Origin: Hyphomicrobium_A sp963817485
Lineage (GTDB): Bacteria; Pseudomonadota; Alphaproteobacteria; Rhizobiales; Hyphomicrobiaceae
NCBI GenBank assembly: GCA_963817485.1
Contig: CAWFOR010000020.1
Coordinates: 186,001 to 250,000 of the forward strand
Reading direction: 5' to 3'
DNA: 64,000 nucleotides
Shown here: positions 8,051 through 20,491 of the stretch, piece by piece
How positions within the stretch are numbered: the stretch's first letter is position 1
How the letters are laid out: every line of letters begins with the position of its first letter
Program-made: the position numbers and the translations under genes
Notes under the pieces: generated by a model
Database searches by the model: none
Told to the model about the DNA's origin: nothing
The model's input: the letters and a program-made list of their open reading frames with translations, nothing else

Positions 8051-8398
8051 ATGCTGGTTCCCAAGGACGCGGTCTTGTTGCGCATCTTCATCGGTGAGGA
8101 CGACCGCGCGGGGAGGCTGCCCCTCTACGAAGCGATCGTGCTTGCCGCGCGCGAGCAGAAGCTCGCTGGGGCCACGGTGCTGCGCGGTCCTGTCGGATTT
8201 GGTCGCTCGAGCCATCTGCACACGACCAAGATTCTGCGGCTCTCGCAGGACCTGCCGATCGTGATCGAGATCGTCGACGCGGAGGACAAGATCAACGCCT
8301 TCGTGCCCACGCTCGAGAAGCTCATGGGAAGCGGTCTTGTCACGCTGGAGCGAGTGAAGGTGCTGCGCTACGGCGATGGCAAGGGTGCGGCCGGCTGA
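8051..8398 (+). CDS. DUF190 family PII-like protein, CrcB partner
   Basis: The product is 115 residues from the ATG at 8051. The ferredoxin-like pattern (LLRIFIGEDDRAG, YEAIVLAAREQKLAGATVLRG, GFGRSSHLHT, IEIVDAEDKI) is that of DUF190 proteins, which resemble PII signalling proteins and are often encoded beside crcB. It sits 2 nt after crcB and should share the fluoride-induced transcript. The likely role is regulation or sensing linked to the channel; the ligand is not known from sequence. Confidence 0.9.
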   Translation: MLVPKDAVLLRIFIGEDDRAGRLPLYEAIVLAAREQKLAGATVLRGPVGFGRSSHLHTTKILRLSQDLPIVIEIVDAEDKINAFVPTLEKLMGSGLVTLERVKVLRYGDGKGAAG

Positions 8399-8507
8399 GC
8401 TGGCGCGCCATCGGCGCAATTTTCGTCAAGTTGACGATCGGATTGTGCTGGGCTCCCCGCCGCGGCGTTGATAGTTTCTTTGCGTTCGCGGGTTGAAGGT
8501 GGCGCCC

Positions 8508-9932
8508 ATGGCAGGCTCCGACCGGGCATCCTATGCGATAGGCTTCGCCGACCTCGAGCAGGAGGTCGTCGTCGATCGTCTGCCGATCCAAGGCGAGATG
8601 CCGGCGTGGCTGTCGGGCGCGCTTCTGCGCACCGGGCCCGCGAAGTACGACCTCGGCCGGCAAACCGTCAATCACTGGTTCGACGGGCTCGCCATGCTGC
8701 ACCGGTTCGGCTTCGCCGACGGCAACGTTTCCTACCGCAACCGCTTTCTGCAATCGAATTCCTATCGCGAAGCGTCCGCGAAGGGTGCGCTTGCGCGCGG
8801 CGAGTTTGCGACCGATCCCTGCCGCACGCTGTTTCAGCGCGTGGCCGCGGTCTTCGAGCCGATGCAGCTCACCGACAACTGCAACGTCAACATCAACCCG
8901 CTCGGCGGTGCGGCCGTTGCGTTCACCGAGACGACGCTGCCTGTCCGCTTCGACGCCGAGACGCTGGCGACGCTCGGCGACTACGGCTACGGCCCCGCCA
9001 TCGGCGGTAGCGTATCGATCGCGCATCCCCACCACGATGCCCGGCGCAAGTGCCAGTTCAGCTACGTCGTCGAGTTCGGCATGAAGAGCCGCTACCGGCT
9101 GTTCTCCATCGACGACGACGGCGGCGCGGAATGCGTGGTGGCCGAGATGCCGGTCGACCGCCCGGCTTACATGCACAGCTTCGCCATGACCGAGCAGTAT
9201 CTCGTGCTGGTGGAGTTTCCGCTGGTCGTCGATCCGCTGCGGCTCAAGCTTCAGCTTGCGCCCTTCATCCGCAACTATCGCTGGCGGCCCGAGCGCGGCT
9301 TGCGCATCCACGTCTTTGACAAGGATGGCGGCGGCCTGGTGAAATCGGTCGAGACCGATCCGATCTTCGCGTTCCACCACGTCAACGCCTTCGAGGATGG
9401 CGGCAACATCGTCGTCGACCTCATCGCCTACCGCGATGCCGGCATCATCGATCAGCTCTACCTCGAGCGCCTGCGGGCCAGCGATCCCATCGATGCGACC
9501 GGGCGCCTGACCCGGTATGTCGTGCCGCTGAGCCACCCGGGCGATGCGTTTGCGATCGAGGTCGCCGAGGCGATGATCGAGCTGCCGCGCATCGACTACG
9601 AGCTGTGCGCAGGGCGGCCCTACCGCCACGTCTGGGGCGTGGGACGGCGCGACCCCAAAGACTTCCTCAACTCGATCATCAAGATCGACACCGAGACCGG
9701 CGAGACGCAATCGTGGTGGCGCGAGCACTGCTATCCGGGCGAGCCGGTGTTCGTGGGCTTGCCGGACCGTGCGCGGGAGGGCGAGGGTGTGCTGCTGTCG
9801 GTCGTGCTCGATGCGCAGCGCGCGCAATCGTTCCTGCTCGTCCTCGATGCGATGAGCCTGGCCGAGATCGCAAAGGCGGAATGCCCGCATCACATACCCT
9901 TCGGCTTCCACGGCAACTATTTCCCTGCTTGA
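8508..9932 (+). CDS. Carotenoid oxygenase family protein
   Basis: This 474-residue enzyme belongs to the carotenoid cleavage oxygenase family of non-heme iron beta-propellers. Candidate iron-ligand histidines sit in AHPHHD (about 173), MHSF (223), FHHVNAFE (290/291) and PFGFHGNYF (468), the expected four-His pattern. The ATG at 8508, preceded by GAAGGTGG, is preferred over an in-frame TTG at 8493. Family members cleave carotenoids, apocarotenoids, stilbenes or related phenylpropenes. No carotenoid biosynthesis genes are nearby, so the substrate is open. It appears monocistronic. Confidence 0.9.
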   Translation: MAGSDRASYAIGFADLEQEVVVDRLPIQGEMPAWLSGALLRTGPAKYDLGRQTVNHWFDGLAMLHRFGFADGNVSYRNRFLQSNSYREASAKGALARGEFATDPCRTLFQRVAAVFEPMQLTDNCNVNINPLGGAAVAFTETTLPVRFDAETLATLGDYGYGPAIGGSVSIAHPHHDARRKCQFSYVVEFGMKSRYRLFSIDDDGGAECVVAEMPVDRPAYMHSFAMTEQYLVLVEFPLVVDPLRLKLQLAPFIRNYRWRPERGLRIHVFDKDGGGLVKSVETDPIFAFHHVNAFEDGGNIVVDLIAYRDAGIIDQLYLERLRASDPIDATGRLTRYVVPLSHPGDAFAIEVAEAMIELPRIDYELCAGRPYRHVWGVGRRDPKDFLNSIIKIDTETGETQSWWREHCYPGEPVFVGLPDRAREGEGVLLSVVLDAQRAQSFLLVLDAMSLAEIAKAECPHHIPFGFHGNYFPA

Positions 9933-10075
9933 GAGCGAGCGGGTGTCCCTGGCCACCGCGGATGCGACTCCGTATTTGCCACTCGAGACGTTGACACGCG
10001 CCCGACAAACGAAGCGAATAGACGAGCCCAGAGATCGTCTTCTCCCACCCCCACCAACCCATCCGGAGCTGACCC

Positions 10076-11065
10076 ATGCGGACACCATCGCTATGCGGCG
10101 CCGCCGCTCTCGCGCTTGCCCTCTTTGCGGCCCCGATCGTCGCGGGTGCGGAAGAGGCGCAGCCCGAAGACCTCGTCAACGCCTTGAATGGCGTGTTTGG
10201 GGCGCATGCCGGCAAGCGCGCGGCGCACACCAAGGGCATCTGCCTCAAGGGCAATTTCACCCCGACGGCCGAGGCTCCTTCGCTTACCAAGGCGGCGCAT
10301 TTCGCCGGGCCGGTACCCGTGGTCGCGCGCTTCTCGCTCGGCGGCGGCAACCCCGCCGCATCGGATGCGCAAAAGGACAACGTACGCGGCCTCGCCATCC
10401 ACTTCGAGCTCGGCAACGGCAACACGACCGACCTGCTCGGGATCTCGGCGCCCATGTTCGTCGCCAAGACGCCGGAGCAGTTCGTGGAGCTGCTCAAGGC
10501 GGTGGCGCCGGGTCCCGACGGCAAGCAGGACGCCGACAAGATCACGGCCTACTTCAAGGCGAATCCGAACAGCACGCATCAGGCCGCTTGGCTCAACGGG
10601 CGCCCGATACCGGCGAGCTACGCGACCGCCGACTACTACGGTGTGCACGCCTTCACGCTCACCAACGCCAAGGGCGACAAGCACGTCATCAAGTGGAAGT
10701 TCGTGCCGGTGAAGAGCGAGCCGGGCTTGACCGATGACGAGGCCAAAGGGAAGGGCGATGACTTCTACGCGGGCGAGCTGAAGGACCGCCTCGCCAAGGG
10801 GCCCGCCCAGTTCGACCTCTACGCCATCCTGGGCGAGCCCGGCGACAATGAGGATGATCCCTCGACCGACTGGCCCGAGGGCCGCAAGGAGGTGAAGATG
10901 GGAACGCTTTCGATCTCTGCGGAAGAGCCGGATGCGACCTGCGATGCCGGCATCTTCGATCCCAACAACCTCGCTGATGGCGTCGAGGCGCCGAAGAACG
11001 ACAAGATCCTGCCCATGCGCTCGCTCGACTACGCGGTCTCGTTCGGGCGCCGCCAGACCAACTGA
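10076..11065 (+). CDS. srpA: Catalase-related peroxidase, periplasmic (SrpA-like)
   Basis: The 329-residue precursor has a cleavable signal peptide (hydrophobic stretch to about residue 24, AGA before EEAQ). The mature part is a minimal catalase core: distal-side His51 in AHTKGICLKGNF, VVARFSLGGGNP, RGLAIHFEL, and the proximal tyrosine motif MRSLDYAVSFGRR near Tyr319. The short secreted catalase-like heme proteins of this type act mainly as organic-substrate peroxidases. CGGAG precedes the ATG. Only 10 nt separate its stop from the convergent YkvA-type gene. Confidence 0.88.
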   Translation: MRTPSLCGAAALALALFAAPIVAGAEEAQPEDLVNALNGVFGAHAGKRAAHTKGICLKGNFTPTAEAPSLTKAAHFAGPVPVVARFSLGGGNPAASDAQKDNVRGLAIHFELGNGNTTDLLGISAPMFVAKTPEQFVELLKAVAPGPDGKQDADKITAYFKANPNSTHQAAWLNGRPIPASYATADYYGVHAFTLTNAKGDKHVIKWKFVPVKSEPGLTDDEAKGKGDDFYAGELKDRLAKGPAQFDLYAILGEPGDNEDDPSTDWPEGRKEVKMGTLSISAEEPDATCDAGIFDPNNLADGVEAPKNDKILPMRSLDYAVSFGRRQTN

Positions 11066-11075
11066 GCGTGCCGGG

Positions 11076-11456
11076 TCAATAGCCGAAATACTGCAACGCG
11101 AACCCGAGCCCGACCAAGGCCAGGCCGATCCATATGGCGACGATGACAAGTGCTGCCGTGCGGCTCGTTGGCCGCTCGGCGGCCTCGCTTGCCGCGAAGC
11201 GATGCTCAGCGAGGACGTCGGCCGGTATCAGCCGCACCGCCAGCAGGATGCCGAGCGGCACGATGATCAGGTCGTCGAGATAGCCGATGACCGGGATGAA
11301 GTCCGGGATGAGGTCGATGGGAGAGAGCGCGTAGGCGGCGACCGCGAGTGCCACCGCCTTGGCGTACCACGGCACGCGCGGATCGCGCGCCGCCAGATAA
11401 AGCGCATGCACATCGCGCTTGATGCCGCGTGCCCAGTCGCGCAACCGCTGCAGCAT
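11076..11456 (-). CDS. YkvA/DUF1232 family membrane protein
   Basis: The product is 126 residues containing the DUF1232 signature YALSPIDLIPDFIPVIGYLDD, which spans a membrane hairpin, followed by a C-terminal hydrophobic segment (ALVIVAIWIGLALVGLGFAL). The family is widespread and of unknown function. The gene stands alone between the convergent srpA-like gene and msrB on the same strand. Confidence 0.85.
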   Translation of the reverse strand: MLQRLRDWARGIKRDVHALYLAARDPRVPWYAKAVALAVAAYALSPIDLIPDFIPVIGYLDDLIIVPLGILLAVRLIPADVLAEHRFAASEAAERPTSRTAALVIVAIWIGLALVGLGFALQYFGY

Positions 11457-11557
11457 GCCTCAGAACGACCTCCGCCCGGCCGCGACGGGTGCACGGCCGG
11501 GCGGATGCTGTCAACCGATCCGGCGGTCGACCTACCCGCTGCTTTGTCAGGTTGCCT

Positions 11558-12073
11558 TTATCCGACCGCCTTGGGGATGAACTTCAAGGCGACGCCGTTC
11601 ATGCAGTAGCGCAGGCCCGTGGGCGGAGGACCGTCATTGAACACGTGCCCGAGGTGCCCGCCGCAGCGCCGGCAGTGCACCTCCGTGCGCGTCATGAAGA
11701 AGCTCGTGTCGCTCGTCGTGCCGACAGCGTTGTCGAGCGGCTTGAAGAAACTCGGCCAGCCGGTGCCGCTGTGGAACTTGGTGTCGGACGAGAATAGCGG
11801 CAGATCGCAACCGGCGCAGTCGTAAGTGCCGGCGGCGTAGGTCTTGTCGAGCGGGCTCGTGAAGGCACGCTCGGTGCCCTCCTCGCGCAGCACTCGGAAC
11901 TGCTCCGGCGTCAGGATCTTGCGCCACTCCTCGGGCGTCTTGGTGATCTCGAAGGGCTTGGCGGTCGTGGTGGCCATCGTCTCCTCGTTTGCCTCTGTTC
12001 GGGTTGCCCGCAGACCTGCCGCGGCGGCCACGAGGCCGGCGCCGGCAAGGCCGAAATTGCGACGGGTGAGCAT
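11558..12073 (-). CDS. msrB: Peptide-methionine (R)-S-oxide reductase, Tat-exported
   Basis: MsrB reduces methionine-R-sulfoxide in proteins. The 171-residue product starts at 12073, where MLTRRNFGLAGAG gives a twin-arginine signal followed by an Ala-rich helix, so the enzyme is predicted to be periplasmic. Zinc-binding CxxC pairs are at Cys86/Cys89 and Cys134/Cys137, with SGTGWPSF at 102-109 and catalytic Cys157 in RYCMNG. An in-frame start 27 codons upstream would bury the Tat signal and was rejected. It faces the same compartment as the neighbouring SrpA-like peroxidase, consistent with envelope oxidative-damage repair. Confidence 0.93.
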   Translation of the reverse strand: MLTRRNFGLAGAGLVAAAAGLRATRTEANEETMATTTAKPFEITKTPEEWRKILTPEQFRVLREEGTERAFTSPLDKTYAAGTYDCAGCDLPLFSSDTKFHSGTGWPSFFKPLDNAVGTTSDTSFFMTRTEVHCRRCGGHLGHVFNDGPPPTGLRYCMNGVALKFIPKAVG

Positions 12074-12164
12074 GGGTTTCTCCAAAGTCCGGTATCTTGG
12101 TGGTTCTGCCTCCAGATACGGGGCGCCGGGCCCAGCGTTACAGGGCGCAGGCAACTTTGCCGCT

Positions 12165-12893
12165 TCACGAATTTGTGGCCCAGCCGACGATCGGCACGGC
12201 CCGGTCGAGCGCGATCTCGGCTTCGCTCATGCGACAGCGGAAGGCCATCGCCTCGACGCCCGCCTCGCTCGCCACTCGAAACGCCGCGGCATATCCGGGA
12301 TCGAGATCGGCCGCGAGCGAGAAGCGCTTGGCATCCGTGCGCTGGATGAGGAATACCATGACGGAGCGATGCCCTTCGGCCGCCATGGCCGCGAGCTCGC
12401 GCAGGTGCTTGGCGCCGCGTTCGGTCACGCAGTCGGGAAATTCGGCGAGGCCGGCTTGCCGCATCAGGTGCACGTTCTTGACCTCGACATAGCAACGCCC
12501 CTTGCGCGCGTCCTCGAGCAGGATGTCGATGCGGCTCGCCTCGCCGTATCTCACCTCGCGTCGCAGCGTCTGGTAGCCGGCGAGCGTCTTGATGCGGCTC
12601 GAAGCGATGGCCTCGGCGACGAGCTTGTTTGGGTGCCCGGTGTTGATGCCGACGAGAGCGGGGCCATGCCCGAGGTCCGCCTCCACCATCTCCCACGTGT
12701 GCGCATACTTGCGCGTCTGGCTGTCGCTCCGCGATAGCCAGACGCGCGAACCCGGCGCCGTCAGACCCAGCATCGACCCGGTGTTGGGGCAGCTCGCGGT
12801 GACGGTCTCGCCGCTGTCGAGGGCGACGTCGGCGAGGAAGCGCTTGTAGCGCTGGAGGAGCCGACCGCGCTCGAGGGCCGAGGGGAATCGCAT
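12165..12893 (-). CDS. sfsA: SfsA family protein (DNA/RNA nuclease SfsA)
   Basis: This 242-residue protein is full length for the SfsA family. It shows the nuclease-like motifs NTGSMLGLTAPGSRVWLS, EVRYGEASRIDILLED, YVEVKNVHL (the D-ExK metal-binding pattern), FPDCVTERGAKHLREL and the C-terminal DPGYAAAF. SfsA was named for sugar fermentation stimulation; structural and motif evidence places it among PD-(D/E)xK-type nucleases. It is divergent from the cinA-like gene across a 116-nt gap that should hold both promoters. Confidence 0.93.
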   Translation of the reverse strand: MRFPSALERGRLLQRYKRFLADVALDSGETVTASCPNTGSMLGLTAPGSRVWLSRSDSQTRKYAHTWEMVEADLGHGPALVGINTGHPNKLVAEAIASSRIKTLAGYQTLRREVRYGEASRIDILLEDARKGRCYVEVKNVHLMRQAGLAEFPDCVTERGAKHLRELAAMAAEGHRSVMVFLIQRTDAKRFSLAADLDPGYAAAFRVASEAGVEAMAFRCRMSEAEIALDRAVPIVGWATNS

Positions 12894-13009
12894 GCGGCAA
12901 GGCTAGGGGCGGCGCCCGCGCGTCCGCAACGCCAATTTGGCTGCGGGGCGTCTCGTCGCGCCACCCTGCCGGTGCTAGACCATGGCGGCGCGAGGCTACG
13001 GAGGCTCCA

Positions 13010-13752
13010 TTGGCCGAGGAAAAGATCGTCACGGCTGCACTGCTGGTGATCGGCGACGAGATCCTTTCCGGACGCACTGCCGACCGGAATATCCACTACG
13101 TCGCCGAGCACATGACGCGCGTCGGCATCCGCCTCAAGGAGGTGCGCGTCGTGCCCGACGAGGAGGACGCGATCGTCGGGGCCGTGAACGAGCTGCGCGC
13201 GCGCTATACCTACCTCTTCACCACGGGCGGCATCGGACCCACGCATGACGACATCACGGCGGATGCGGTTGCGAAGGCGCTGGGGGTCGGCATCGGTCAC
13301 GACGAGCGCGCGCTCGCGCTGCTGCATGCGTTCTTCGCCAAGCGCAAGCTCGAGCCGACGCCCGCGCGACTACGCATGGCGCGCATCCCGCACGGCGCGT
13401 CGCTGATCCGAATGCGATCTCGGTCGCGCCGGGCTTCAGAGTGGAGAACGTGATCGTGCTCGCGGGCGTTCCGGAGGTCATGCAGGTGATGCTCGACGAC
13501 ATCACGCCTCAGCTCGACACCGGCGCGGTGATGCAGACGACGACCATCAAGCTTAATCGCGCAGAGGGAGAGGTCGCGGATATCTTCGCCGCGCATCAAA
13601 AGACATTTCCCGATGTTACGATGGGAAGTTATCCGTCGTTCAGCGACGGGCGCATCAGCACGCAACTCGTTCTTCGCTCGACAGATTCCGCGCGGCTCAG
13701 CGCCGCGACGAGCGCGCTCGAGTTGATGTTGCGAGCGAACAAATTGCTCTAA
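13010..13752 (+). pseudogene. CinA N-terminal-type molybdopterin-binding protein, frameshifted
   Basis: Two overlapping frames together encode one MoCF/CinA-N-type protein of about 247 residues. The first (13010 to about 13407) has LLVIGDEILSGRTADRN and FTTGGIGPTHDD. The second continues from VAPGFRVENVIVLAGVPEVM to the stop at 13752. Adding one C to the CC at 13408-13409 restores RIPHGASLIPNAISVAPGF, which is how the family reads, so a 1-nt deletion is inferred. The C-terminal nicotinamide-nucleotide amidase domain of full CinA is absent, as in many alphaproteobacterial single-domain versions. Whether the lesion is biological or a sequencing error is undetermined. Confidence 0.85.
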
Positions 13753-13914
13753 GTCATTCAGCGGCCATGCGTCGCAGCGACCGATATGTCGCATCGACCT
13801 GCCATCTAATCCCCGCTTCCTGCTGCACGTTGCACCGCTATCGGGGGGCGCCCGCGCGGAACGATCAATACCGCGCGGCGTTCACGCCGAGCTTTGAAAC
13901 AGCGTGGAGTGATG

Positions 13915-15243
13915 ATGGTGATGAGCAAAACCAACTGGGCGAAGCGCGTTCGTCCGGTGTGCATCGGGTTGAGTGCGTCCGCGCTCGCCGCGATGGCCCT
14001 GACCGTCAATTTCGCAACGCCGACCGAGGCGAAGACGCCGGGTTCGACGTATTGCTATTACGGTGTCTGCCACCGAGTGAAGACCATCGACGAGACGAAA
14101 GCGCTCGTCGGCGTCGAGGAGACGATTACCGCCTCTCACTACGACGACTGCAAGCACGACCGCTACAATCCGTGTGGGCTCACCTCATCGGGCGAGCGCT
14201 TCTATGCCGACCGTCCCGACAACACAGCAAGCCCGATCTATCCCGACGGCACGATGCTGCTCGTGTGGAGCCCGGACACGGGTCGTGCGCTCGTCGTGCG
14301 CGTGAACAACGCCGGCCCCTACTGGGGCGACCGCACGCTCGATCTGTCGCGCGCCGCGGCCGACCGGCTGGGCTACGAAGGTGCCGGCATCGGCAAGCTG
14401 CAGGTGCGCGTGATCAAGGCGCCGGAGCCCGAGGAGGCCGTGTACGTCGAAAACCGCACCTACTCGCCGGTTCCGGGCGATATCGGGCGCTACTCGTCGC
14501 TCGATGCCGCCGAGCAGGGCATGGCAGTAGCGATGGCGCTGCAAGCCTCCGCAGCCTCGCCAATGGCGCCCGTGACCGCCGCCAACACGTTCACGTCGCA
14601 TGATACGGAGCAGCTCGTGGCCGAGGCGCCGCAAGCGCTCGGACGCGCGACGATGGCGCTTGCTGCGGCCGACACCATGATGACGACCGGCTCGCTCGGC
14701 CTGCTGACGCAGAGTGTGCGTCCGCTGCATCCCGCGGCGCAGACGGTTGCCTCTCTCGATCTTCGGCGTGACATGAAGCAGAGCAAGTGGGGCGAGGACG
14801 CCGCACGCGTGGGGATCGGAGCAGCAGAGCGCCGGGGCGGAGGCGAAGGTCGCTCTCGCCGAGCTCCCGAAGGCCGAGCCTCCGAAGGCCGAAGTTGCGA
14901 AGGTCGAGCCTGCGAAGGCCGAAGTCGCTGCGGCCGATGCCGCGAAGGTCTGAAGCTGCGAAGGCCGAAGCTCCGAACGCGGAGCCCAAGCAGGTCGCGG
15001 CCAACGACGACGAGGACGCGAAGCCTGCGAGGAAGCGCGCCGTGCGTCGCGACGAGGACGAGGCGCCGCAACGCTCGCGCAAAGCGCAGGCCCGCTACGA
15101 GCGCCCATCGCGCAACGAGCGCGCTCTACGAGCGCCCGCGCCTTGCCTCCTCGGAGCAGGTATACCGCGCAGCCCCGCGTGAGCGGACGGCCGAGCAGGT
15201 CATGTCGGCTGGCATCCGCGCGGAGGCTTCTTCCAGCCTCTGA
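13915..15243 (+). CDS. RlpA-like double-psi beta-barrel protein with repeat-rich tail
   Basis: The 442-residue product has an N-terminal membrane/signal segment and a double-psi beta-barrel (ASHYDD...SSGERFY, ALVVRVNNAGPYWGDRTLDLSRAAADRLGY) like RlpA, a septal lytic transglycosylase acting on denuded glycan. The barrel has an unusual CKHDRYNPCGL insertion with two cysteines. A GGAG 6 nt before the ATG at 13915 sets the start. The tail is odd: from about 14800 the frame reads Arg/Gly-rich sequence, while the other two frames read Lys-Ala-Glu-Pro repeats in turn, and the original frame resumes at about 15121 with ALYERPRLASSEQ. Three indels near 14800-14825, 14951 and 15118-15122 would explain this. 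Confidence 0.8.
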   Translation: MVMSKTNWAKRVRPVCIGLSASALAAMALTVNFATPTEAKTPGSTYCYYGVCHRVKTIDETKALVGVEETITASHYDDCKHDRYNPCGLTSSGERFYADRPDNTASPIYPDGTMLLVWSPDTGRALVVRVNNAGPYWGDRTLDLSRAAADRLGYEGAGIGKLQVRVIKAPEPEEAVYVENRTYSPVPGDIGRYSSLDAAEQGMAVAMALQASAASPMAPVTAANTFTSHDTEQLVAEAPQALGRATMALAAADTMMTTGSLGLLTQSVRPLHPAAQTVASLDLRRDMKQSKWGEDAARVGIGAAERRGGGEGRSRRAPEGRASEGRSCEGRACEGRSRCGRCREGLKLRRPKLRTRSPSRSRPTTTRTRSLRGSAPCVATRTRRRNARAKRRPATSAHRATSALYERPRLASSEQVYRAAPRERTAEQVMSAGIRAEASSSL

Positions 15244-15249
15244 TCGCGA

Positions 15250-15867
15250 TCAGATCCTGAGCGAGGCGGGCGGGCTCAAACCCCGCCCGCTTTCGTTTTC
15301 GACCGGCGGGAAGAGTTCGAACTCCGCTTCGAGCGCGTCAAGGAAGCTCGCGACGAGGTCGAGCAGCACGCCGAGCGGCGCGCGCTTGGCGACAAGGAAG
15401 GCCTCGTTGGCGGCTACGGGTGCGGCGTCCGAGAGGCCCACGGCGTCCGGCTCGATGAGCCCGCGCCCGCGCATGTACGCGGTGAGGTCGTCGCCGGTGT
15501 CGAAGTCCTCGCCCGAAAGGTCGGCGCATTCGGCCACCGCATCGACGAGCGTCGCGGTGCCGGCCACGTAGAGGCGCGCGACCGGGTGGAAGCGCTCGTT
15601 CTCGGTGGCGACCGTCACCGCCCATTCGCGGCCCATGAGCAGGCGCGCAAGCAGCGCGAGCTCGTAGGTGCGGATCTTCTCGATGGCCTCGCGGCGGCTG
15701 GCGCGGAATTCGACGAGCTCGGCCTCCTCGCGCGGGGGCGTGTCCGACGAGAGGCAGAGCACGCCGGTCAGGTCCTCGCCGGCGGCGAGCGCGGCGTCGA
15801 GGTGCTCGGCCAGCAGGTAGACGCTGGCGGGTGCCGGCCGTAGCCGCTTCAGTGCGTCGTCAGTCAT
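15250..15867 (-). CDS. Conserved hypothetical protein (205 aa)
   Basis: This soluble, acidic, mostly helical-looking protein carries features such as RPAPASVYLLAEHLDAALAAGEDL, REAIEKIRTYELALLARLLMGREWA and LLDLVASFLDALEAEFEL. I do not recognise the family. Its ATG overlaps the TGA of the 78-aa gene upstream by 4 nt, so the two are translationally coupled. Together they lie immediately downstream of nrdJ on the same strand. The last codons are encoded by the opposing rlpA terminator. Confidence 0.7.
   Translation of the reverse strand: MTDDALKRLRPAPASVYLLAEHLDAALAAGEDLTGVLCLSSDTPPREEAELVEFRASRREAIEKIRTYELALLARLLMGREWAVTVATENERFHPVARLYVAGTATLVDAVAECADLSGEDFDTGDDLTAYMRGRGLIEPDAVGLSDAAPVAANEAFLVAKRAPLGVLLDLVASFLDALEAEFELFPPVENESGRGLSPPASLRI
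15266..15299 (+). terminator. Intrinsic terminator of the rlpA-like gene
   Basis: GCGGGCGGG (15266-15274) and CCCGCCCGC (15282-15290) form a perfect 9-bp stem with a 7-nt loop, followed by TTTCGTTTT on the plus strand. It lies 23 nt after the stop and overlaps the last codons of the convergent gene at 15250-15867. Confidence 0.75.
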
Positions 15868-16100
15868 CGTGGCTGCTCATTCGAAGCAGCTGTATAGCGG
15901 CGGACCCACAACTCCGAGCGACGGACTTCGCGCTCGTATCGAGCCTCCGCATTCGCGATCTCGCGGGGGAAATCTCCGTTCGCAGCCCACCCCTCAACAA
16001 ATGATCCGAAGGCGGCGGCACTCTTCTCAATTTGAGATCGACGTCGTCTCAGCTTTGACGCTTCGACCAGCAACAGAAGCATGTCGCGATTCTTTGGCAT
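15864..16100 (-). CDS. Small conserved hypothetical protein (78 aa)
   Basis: A 78-residue basic protein (MPKNRDMLLLLVEASKLRRRR..., then a region rich in Ala, Glu and Arg). It is coupled to the next gene by a 4-nt stop/start overlap and starts 13 nt after the nrdJ stop, so all three may be one transcript. No family was recognised. The position and coupling, rather than the sequence, support it as real. Confidence 0.6.
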   Translation of the reverse strand: MPKNRDMLLLLVEASKLRRRRSQIEKSAAAFGSFVEGWAANGDFPREIANAEARYEREVRRSELWVRRYTAASNEQPR

Positions 16101-16113
16101 GATAGACCTCTAC

Positions 16114-19895
<3,782 letters not shown>

Positions 19896-20491
19896 GAGTA
19901 GTCCCCCAGTCGATGTCGGGGGCGCCTAGTACGCGGCACTGGCAGGGCGCCGATTTTCTTTGCTTTGTTCGATGTGGTCGCAACGCAACTCGCGCTACGC
20001 ACGAGACACACATTCCCCCGCGGCGAGACGGCAAAGCCTCGCCCGCTGCTCACACAATGTCTGGTATTGGGCCGACAGGGCCCGGCACTCGACTAAAACC
20101 ACACGCGCCGGGGCGAAAATCCCTCGCTTGGAGGGCATTCGCGGCCGTTCGGATCGCGTTTACTCAAACTGGCCAATTCGTGGTCTTCCGCCAAAGAGTT
20201 TGTATGTTGTCGATCACACCCATACTAGATGTAGATGGTCTATGGAAAACCCCGGGAAAGCCGGTGGATGCTTTGTGACGTTCTGGTGACCAAACTTCTA
20301 ATGCCTGCCGGGTAAAACCGCGGCTTTCGGAGGCTGTGGATCACGAGAACGCCGTCACCAGCTCAGCGAGCAGCGTATGGCGATTCCGCGAAATCGGGTG
20401 TTGCGCTTCGGCCGCGCTGAAGGCGTGACTGGACATATCCGTCCCCGCTCCGATACTTCCTTTCACGCAGGTGCGAGATGGCGGGGCCACG
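19896..20491. other. Gene-free divergent region between nrdJ and the NDUFA12-like gene
   Basis: About 600 nt with no convincing reading frame on either strand. It should contain the nrdJ promoter (leftward) and that of the NDUFA12-like gene (rightward). I found one NrdR-box-like site (listed separately) and small hairpins, but no cobalamin riboswitch consensus on the nrdJ side. Confidence 0.6.
20222..20237. promoter_or_regulatory. Candidate NrdR box upstream of nrdJ
   Basis: ATACTAGATGTAGATG contains the core CTAGATGTAG, which fits the dyad CWA-KATN-TWG of NrdR operators (consensus near ACACTATATATAGTGT). NrdR represses ribonucleotide reductase genes and is encoded at 30418-30954. It lies 327 nt upstream of nrdJ, and the usual second box about 31 nt away is not convincing, so the call is tentative. 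Confidence 0.35.

Noticed and set aside
8424..8436. CGTCAAGTTGACG palindrome before the carotenoid oxygenase gene
   Set aside because: Only 13 bp and not matching a recognised operator; half-sites are spaced by 1 nt, unlike an FNR/FixK box.
19896..20491. Cobalamin riboswitch upstream of nrdJ
   Set aside because: I looked for the B12-box and the CAGTGGC-type core on the nrdJ side; only fragments such as GCACTGGCAGGGCGCC occur, without the surrounding conserved elements.
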